This document shows, piece by piece, positions 29,570 through 33,735 of a stretch of DNA of 33,735 nucleotides (position 1 is the first letter of the stretch; every line of letters starts with the position of its first letter). Source of the DNA: Deinococcus aquatilis DSM 23025 (GTDB lineage: Bacteria; Deinococcota; Deinococci; Deinococcales; Deinococcaceae); contig NZ_KB899710.1 in assembly GCF_000378445.1 (NCBI RefSeq), forward strand, positions 60,517 through 94,251, read 5' to 3'. Below the pieces are notes generated by a model. That model did not search any database, was not told the DNA's origin, and worked only from the letters and a program-made list of their open reading frames with translations. The translations under genes were made by a program, and so were the position numbers.

Positions 29570-30850
29570 TCAAGGATGGGGAAGACCTACACCGCCACCC
29601 ATAAAGGATGTCAGGGTATAACGTGTCCCTGGGATATAGGGAGAGACAGTTGCTACTGCGCCATTGGTCTCAATCAAGTTCCAACCCGGTAACACGTTGA
29701 ACTGATATGTTTTCTCGGCAGTTCCACACCTTTCCACAATGTTTCCTTGCAGAGGCTGTTGAAAATATAATAGCCTTACCTTTTTGCCGTTCGGATCGGT
29801 CATAAGGGGTAAGGCACGGCCACCAAAAATGTTGAGTCTTGTTCTCAATGTAAATTCGGGTTCGACGGCATCTACTTCAAGACTAGAAAGCGAGTAACTG
29901 ACGACATCACAATACTGCTCAGGAAAAAAAGCACCAAAGTTGCGTAGGTATTTTGAGAGAACTTGAGGTGTAGGCAGGGTCAGATCTAGATTTTTCTGTT
30001 GATCCAAAGTCGAGAAAATCAGAGACTTTCTGATTCGACTGTTGTCAGGAAGATCTTGAGTCGCACTGAAATACACAGTACGCCCGTCTTGAACAGATCC
30101 TTCGGGAACGGTTGCCTTGAAATCAATCACGGGGGGCACGGCTTCGGTGGCAGCCGTAAAGACCAAGGAGTAGGAGTAAGGGTCGCGGCCGTCGAGTGCA
30201 ACGTTGAAATACGTACTGAAGGTCACCGTGGTTGAAGCCCCTGCTTCCAGGGTGGTCGGCAAGCGCCATCCTTCATCCCACACCCGAACGACCTTGAGTC
30301 CTCCGCCAATAGGGACGCTGAGAGAAGCGGTGTCCAGACCCCGAAGGTAAGGTGTGCCTTCGGGGTCTGGATGCACCCCTGCTCCATAGGGGAAGTTGGT
30401 GGCAGCCGGCGCGAGCGTGAGGCTGCTGGCCTTCTCTCGCGCATCAGTTCCATCGAAATACAGCATCTTGGAAAAAGGTGTGTTGCCCAAGGTGGGAAGA
30501 CCAAGTGTAGGCGTAGCAGCGTCATCATCCTCAGCCGTATCAACGGGGATGAGGGTAAGGTTTTGAAGTGCTCGGCCTGAAGTATTGGTTACACGAAATG
30601 TTGCGTTGACGAACTGTTCTCCACCGGCATTTCCTGGGGCCAGAGTGTTGACGTACAACCGCTCAAAAGTAAGTCCTGGCTCAGATTCTTGGAGAGCTAA
30701 AGATGTGACACCAGGGGAAGCCGAACCCCGCATTTGGAGTTCATAGAGGCCCACTGAGGCTGTCAGAGGTGGAACGACAGACATGGGTTGGTTGCAGGCA
30801 GCGAGCAGGGGGAGCAAAGCGAAGGCCAGAGAATGAGCTATTCGTGACAT
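29570..30850 (-). CDS. Predicted lipoprotein of unknown function
   Basis: This 426-residue exported protein has a signal peptide ending in LLAAC, with lipidation at Cys19. It is preceded by a good ribosome site (GGAG, five bases before ATG 30850), which is why this start is chosen over an in-frame ATG at 30904. The mature part is rich in Thr, Ser, Val, Gly and aromatic residues and looks like repeated beta domains (FVNATFRVTNTSGRALQNL near 85-105 resembles a protein-binding beta sandwich). Two or three cysteines lie in the second half (EQYCDVV, VERCGTA). I do not recognise a family; it may be lineage-specific. Base composition is lower in GC than in the backbone genes, which fits transfer or a fast-evolving surface protein. 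Confidence 0.78.
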   Translation of the reverse strand: MSRIAHSLAFALLPLLAACNQPMSVVPPLTASVGLYELQMRGSASPGVTSLALQESEPGLTFERLYVNTLAPGNAGGEQFVNATFRVTNTSGRALQNLTLIPVDTAEDDDAATPTLGLPTLGNTPFSKMLYFDGTDAREKASSLTLAPAATNFPYGAGVHPDPEGTPYLRGLDTASLSVPIGGGLKVVRVWDEGWRLPTTLEAGASTTVTFSTYFNVALDGRDPYSYSLVFTAATEAVPPVIDFKATVPEGSVQDGRTVYFSATQDLPDNSRIRKSLIFSTLDQQKNLDLTLPTPQVLSKYLRNFGAFFPEQYCDVVSYSLSSLEVDAVEPEFTLRTRLNIFGGRALPLMTDPNGKKVRLLYFQQPLQGNIVERCGTAEKTYQFNVLPGWNLIETNGAVATVSPYIPGTRYTLTSFMGGGVGLPHP

Positions 30851-31202
30851 AGAGTCTCCAAAAGTGCCGTGAGAACTGAAGCTCACACTCAATGAAGATG
30901 CCATATTTTCGGCTCATTCAACCAATAACTAATTTGATTTGGACGAGAGGGCGTGTTGTGGCAAGAGTTCTTAAAAGGGGTCGAGACACACGGGCATATT
31001 CTTGGTAAAAGACACAAAAATAGGCTGAGCCTCGCCTTCTAGGATGTGGGGCTTTTTGCTGCACACAGGAAACCCGTCCACTGAGGGACGGGGTGCTGTG
31101 GCTGATGGGAAGATCTACTTCCGCCGAAGCGTGTGGGGAAGAGAGCAGGGTAGAGCATGGCGTTGTGAGGGAGCTGTCAGAGGGGCAGGCGCAGGATGGA
31201 TC
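30851..31202. other. AT-richer stretch upstream of a small ORF
   Basis: These 352 bases hold no gene I can support. A TAGGCT -10-like element lies at 31021-31026. A perfect hairpin, CCCGTCC (31073-31079) and GGACGGG (31086-31092), follows, with no T run. If transcription starts near 31033, a leader of about 170 bases would precede the small ORF at 31203 and the terminator at 31293, so a short RNA is possible. Confidence 0.45.
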
Positions 31203-31277
31203 ATGCCGAAAGACAAACCAGTACCAACCCCGCCACCTGCACCCAAGCCCGACTCGGCAGGCGCTGCCAAAGGGTAA
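31203..31277 (+). CDS. Small ORF, 24-residue Pro/Lys-rich peptide
   Basis: ATG 31203 opens a 24-codon frame beginning MPKDKPVPTPPPAPKP and ending Gly-Ala-Ala-Lys-Gly. AGGA lies six bases before the ATG, a good ribosome site. The TAA stop is followed after 15 bases by a strong Rho-independent terminator. The peptide has four lysines and eight prolines, no hydrophobic stretch and no signal. These three elements together (ribosome site, ORF, terminator) make expression plausible. The function is unknown. A non-coding RNA ending at the same terminator is the alternative. Confidence 0.45.
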   Translation: MPKDKPVPTPPPAPKPDSAGAAKG

Positions 31278-31292
31278 TCCCAGCAGAACAAG

Positions 31293-31330
31293 GCCCTCAC
31301 CTGCGCTCATGCGTGGGCGAGGGCTTTTTT
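31293..31330 (+). terminator. Strong Rho-independent terminator
   Basis: GCCCTCACCTGCGC (31293-31306) pairs with GCGTGGGCGAGGGC (31311-31324), with one A-C mismatch and two wobble pairs around a TCAT loop, followed by six T residues (31325-31330). It shows that something on the forward strand is transcribed into this gap. Confidence 0.85.
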
Positions 31331-31597
31331 ATCCACAGGGGAGAGGCTGTGGATAACTCTGGTGTGCGTAATAGGTGGCGGTATCAAGCGCAATAGAAAG
31401 ATACGCAGTGGAACAGCTCATCTTGAAAAACGCCATGCTAGACGGAAAGAATGGAATACAGCGGTATTGGTCGGAAATTTTCGTTGCTGCTTGCTGCCAG
31501 CAGGAAAACCGCACTGTACGGGAGAGGTTGCATTCAATAGATGACGATCCAATTCGGTTGTTCTGCCCTGAGTCCACTCTTGAGGGCTGGGGTCAGG
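31331..31597. other. AT-richer region without a confident gene
   Basis: A forward frame from GTG 31375 to 31644 encodes a plausible-looking peptide (AIERYAVEQLILKNAMLDG near its start), but it lacks a ribosome site and a promoter motif, and it runs into the end of the reverse-strand gene. I treat the region as intergenic or decayed. No RNA gene or repeat was recognised. Confidence 0.4.
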
Positions 31598-31981
31598 CTA
31601 TCCGAACAGGCCCACAACGGTGTGCAACCCCGTCTCAAGCATGATGTCCGGGCACAGAGGGGTCACGTAGTACCAGCTCCCTCCCAGCCGCGCCCCCAGG
31701 GGCTTTCGGTAGGGTGGACGCCAGGTGACTTCTGGAACCTCCTGTAGCCAACGGGTCTCCATGGCGGCGAGACCCCGAATCTCCACATCACGCCCCTGCC
31801 TGTAGGTCGCCTTCTGAAAGCCTTCCGGCGTCAGCTCAGAGAAATCAAACAGCACAGCGATTCCCTTGGGCTGCAAAACCGCCGTCTTGCCGTCATAGGA
31901 CGCGGTGCTGAAACAGGGCACATGAATGAGGCCTGCTCGCGGGAATGTTTCCGGAGTGATGGGGTACACCAGGGGGGTCAT
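31598..31981 (-). CDS. Hypothetical protein, 127 residues
   Basis: I do not recognise this 127-residue protein. It has no signal peptide or membrane helix. It is rich in Pro, Gly, Thr and aromatic residues and looks like a small mixed alpha/beta fold (GKTAVLQPKGIAVLFDFSEL, then GGSWYYVTPLCPD). Two cysteines (PCFST, PLCPD) are present. The ATG at 31981 has TACCCT seven bases upstream, the same leaderless pattern as several backbone genes, which supports it being a real gene. It stands alone between the AT-rich gap and a GGDEF gene on the same strand. Confidence 0.65.
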   Translation of the reverse strand: MTPLVYPITPETFPRAGLIHVPCFSTASYDGKTAVLQPKGIAVLFDFSELTPEGFQKATYRQGRDVEIRGLAAMETRWLQEVPEVTWRPPYRKPLGARLGGSWYYVTPLCPDIMLETGLHTVVGLFG

Positions 31982-31988
31982 GTCACTG

Positions 31989-31994
31989 AGGGTA
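31989..31994 (-). promoter_or_regulatory. Leaderless-type -10 element TACCCT
   Basis: On the reverse strand TACCCT ends seven bases before ATG 31981, with no Shine-Dalgarno site. No clear -35 box is seen. Confidence 0.45.
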
Positions 31995-32103
31995 CGCCCA
32001 ACCTGATCTGATGCAGCTCGGTCAGGGCAAATGCATGGCGGTTGATTGTCTCGCTACCGGATCTCTGTGCCCCGCTGCTTGCAGACGGAGCGGAAACTCT
32101 GCC

Positions 32104-33291
32104 CTAGAACGCACTCCTCATCCGGGGATGCTGGACATGCATGCCGCGGGCTTTAGCGCTGTACATCCCTTGATCCGCTCGGTTCATCGCCTGCGCCAGG
32201 TCTTCTCCCGCCCGGACTCGTGTTTTGCCCAGACTGACTGTGAACCCCAGCACTCCTTGCTGGCCTTTGGCCAGTAGCCCTTCCAGTCCCTTGATCTGCG
32301 CCACGACTTGCTCTTCAGCTCCGATCAGCAGCAGCACAAATTCATCTCCTCCCACCCGGCTGACCAGATCTCCCGGCTGAGCGATGGTCCGCAGAGTGCC
32401 AGCCAGCCGCACCAGACAGCGGTCTCCCTCTGCGTGTCCATGCTGGTCATTGATGCCCTTGAACTCGTTGATGTCCAGCAGCAACAGCGCTGCATCGGCA
32501 GCCTGACCCTGCCAGACCTCATAGGCCTGCGACAGCCCCCGCCGATTGAGCAGGGTCGTCAGGGGGTCCAGGGTGGTCTGAACGAGTAACTCGTCGTACA
32601 GGTGCTGCATCTCCTGGCGGCGGCGGTCATCATGCAGCAACCAGAATGCGAAACTGCCGCCCACCGACAACAGCAGGGCCGCACTGTGCAGCAAGACATT
32701 CGGGCCGTTCAGGGTGAAGCCCAGGTGTGCGCTGGCGCTGACCATCATGTGCGAGCGGGGCAAGGTCAACAGGACGCCTCCCAACAACACTCCCAGGTTC
32801 AGGCCGTAGGCCAGGCGCAAGGCTGGGTGCCGCCGCATCTGCCCAGCGATCAGGTTGATCAGCATCAGTAGCAGGGTGGAGGTATAGCCCGAAACCAGGA
32901 CAAATCGCAGCGCTATGTTGTCCCAGACGGTGGTCAGCAAGATCAGTGCAACCACGATGCTGGCGCATATTCCCCAGGCCAATCGACTCACCCAGGAATT
33001 AACGACCTGCCCGCTGAAACGCTGAAAGGCTCCCAGGCACAAGGTTGATCCGACCATGACCAGGGTGTTGCCAATCACAACCGAGGCCAGCAGGGTTTCT
33101 GGAGTCCGCAGGCTGCCCACCAGCACCCCCAGAACCAGTGCTGTCTGTCCCACAGCCCAGCCGCGCCAACCAGGGTAGGAAGGCCGCAGCCACGAAAGCG
33201 TCACGATAAACAGAGACACCAGGATACTGACCCCCCAAGTAAAGGCCGACAAGACGCTCATGGTGGTCCATTCACTTGGGTTACTGATCAT
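32104..33291 (-). CDS. Membrane diguanylate cyclase with degenerate I-site
   Basis: This 395-residue protein has about seven N-terminal membrane helices (residues 12-218), not of the 5TMR-LYT type. A linker and a C-terminal GGDEF domain (about 235-390) follow. The active site is intact: LDPLTTLLNRRG (241-252), metal Asp in LLLDINEFKGIND (D273), and GGDEF at 314-318. The position of the inhibitory RxxD is QPGD (305-308), so the key arginine is lost and product inhibition is probably weak. The ATG at 33291 has GGAG touching it, with no spacer. ATG 33261 (MSVLSAFTWG) is an alternative start at the first helix. This is the second cyclase in five kilobases, with a different sensor and a different I-site. 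Confidence 0.92.
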   Translation of the reverse strand: MISNPSEWTTMSVLSAFTWGVSILVSLFIVTLSWLRPSYPGWRGWAVGQTALVLGVLVGSLRTPETLLASVVIGNTLVMVGSTLCLGAFQRFSGQVVNSWVSRLAWGICASIVVALILLTTVWDNIALRFVLVSGYTSTLLLMLINLIAGQMRRHPALRLAYGLNLGVLLGGVLLTLPRSHMMVSASAHLGFTLNGPNVLLHSAALLLSVGGSFAFWLLHDDRRRQEMQHLYDELLVQTTLDPLTTLLNRRGLSQAYEVWQGQAADAALLLLDINEFKGINDQHGHAEGDRCLVRLAGTLRTIAQPGDLVSRVGGDEFVLLLIGAEEQVVAQIKGLEGLLAKGQQGVLGFTVSLGKTRVRAGEDLAQAMNRADQGMYSAKARGMHVQHPRMRSAF

Positions 33292-33325
33292 CTCCAGCCT
33301 CTAGGGCACAGTGCCCCCTCTCGGC

Positions 33326-33586
33326 TCAGTCAAACAGGGGCGGTGTTGCGGAATCCTTACCTCTGCTGCCGTGAGTTGCCTTTAAGATTTCCACAGAAGC
33401 TAGGGCCAATGCCTCAGGTACAGGGATGCCTGACTCAACGTCATAGCGTTGAAAACCCTGTACATCACAGTAAGAGGAGGAGATGAGGCCTGAGCGCAGG
33501 AAGTTTGCCAAGGCTCTGCTGACGTTGCAGGCAGCGGCGGTTGACGTGGGATGGCCCTGATCCTGCCCCGCCTTGTGCTGCCTCAC
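33326..33586 (-). CDS. Hypothetical protein, possibly N-terminally truncated
   Basis: GTG 33586 opens an 86-codon frame. The C-terminal half (NVSRALANFLRSGLISSSYC, then PVPEALALASVEILKATHG) looks protein-like and helical. I recognise no family. The open frame continues upstream for about 22 codons (SYRSIRLVCVRADHL) without an ATG, GTG or TTG, and stops at a TAG inside the 18-bp palindrome at 33644-33661. The palindrome may therefore mark an insertion or deletion that removed the original start. No ribosome site is seen. Confidence 0.4.
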   Translation of the reverse strand: MRQHKAGQDQGHPTSTAAACNVSRALANFLRSGLISSSYCDVQGFQRYDVESGIPVPEALALASVEILKATHGSRGKDSATPPLFD

Positions 33587-33643
33587 GAGATGGTCGGCGC
33601 GTACACATACCAGCCTGATGCTGCGGTAGCTAAGTAGGTCGAA

Positions 33644-33661
33644 GTTAATCTATAGATTAAC
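33644..33661. repeat. Perfect 18-bp AT-rich palindrome
   Basis: GTTAATCTATAGATTAAC is perfectly self-complementary and very AT-rich for this genome. CGAGCGAAGCGAG follows at once. It may be an operator or the end of an inserted element. Confidence 0.75.
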
Positions 33662-33706
33662 CGAGCGAAGCGAGTATCGAAGAAAGTACGTCGTAGTGGG
33701 AATGGA

Positions 33707-33733
33707 GCTTTATCCCGCAGTTTGGGGTAAAGC
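33707..33733. repeat. Hairpin at the right edge
   Basis: GCTTTATCCC (33707-33716) pairs with GGGGTAAAGC (33724-33733) with one wobble, around a seven-base loop. It touches the window end, so its context cannot be judged. Confidence 0.55.
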
Positions 33734-33735
33734 GG

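Noticed and set aside
30918..31310. Reverse-strand ORF of 130 codons
   Set aside because: It spans a forward terminator and a GC-rich hairpin, is Ser/Cys/Pro-rich without fold signals, and conflicts with the small forward transcription unit.
31375..31644. Forward ORF of 89 codons
   Set aside because: It has no ribosome site or promoter, and its last 16 codons overlap the end of a better supported reverse-strand gene. It could be a decayed gene, but I cannot support it.
27600..33735. Second attachment-site copy of the tRNA-Val 3' end
   Set aside because: I looked for the T-arm and acceptor sequence downstream and found only a partial chance match near 29,590 inside a coding region. The partner site, if any, is outside the window.

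Overview
The window reads as chromosome from a GC-rich Deinococcus-type bacterium. This rests on family resemblance of the proteins and on a promoter habit. At least eight genes have a TANNNT -10 element 6 to 8 bases before the start codon, which implies leaderless transcripts, a pattern described in Deinococcus. Others, such as the thiolase and the YhdH-type reductase, have good Shine-Dalgarno sites. No species can be named from the sequence alone.

Positions 1-27,650 look like ordinary chromosomal backbone. In order: a heptanucleotide tandem repeat at the left edge; a Cys/Met-metabolism PLP enzyme followed by a DUF99 gene that lacks a normal start codon; a 5'-nucleotidase lipoprotein; a reverse-strand pair of unknown genes; glycogen/maltodextrin phosphorylase; a membrane GT2 glycosyltransferase; a thiolase; a ring-cleaving dioxygenase-like VOC protein; a small lipoprotein; a histidine kinase with a degenerate receiver domain; a YhdH-type reductase; a subtilisin-like lipoprotein; a DUF2227 membrane protein; a TetR regulator divergent from a YhgE/Pip-type membrane protein, with palindromic operators between them; the type IV pilus/T2SS platform protein PilC; a Sua5/YrdC protein overlapping scpB; a DUF4388 protein; prephenate dehydratase; and an amidase. 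Strong hairpins separate most units, so most genes appear to be transcribed alone or in pairs.

From the tRNA-Val(UAC) at 27,549 onward the character changes. Just beyond the tRNA lies the C-terminal tail of a tyrosine recombinase. It abuts a DUF4326 gene that seems to have lost its N-terminus. This looks like the scar of an integrative element that used the tRNA as its attachment site. After it come a 5TMR-LYT/GGDEF diguanylate cyclase, a lineage-specific lipoprotein, a gene-poor and AT-richer stretch holding one tiny ORF with its own ribosome site and terminator, an unknown 127-residue protein, and a second multi-pass GGDEF protein whose inhibitory I-site has lost its arginine. The right edge carries an 18-bp AT-rich palindrome and a further hairpin that may mark another insertion boundary.

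No CRISPR array, complete insertion sequence, or clear new multi-gene system is visible. The strongest leads are the single-base explanation for the broken DUF99 start, the leaderless promoter set, the TetR operator pair, and the tRNA-Val/integrase/DUF4326 junction.
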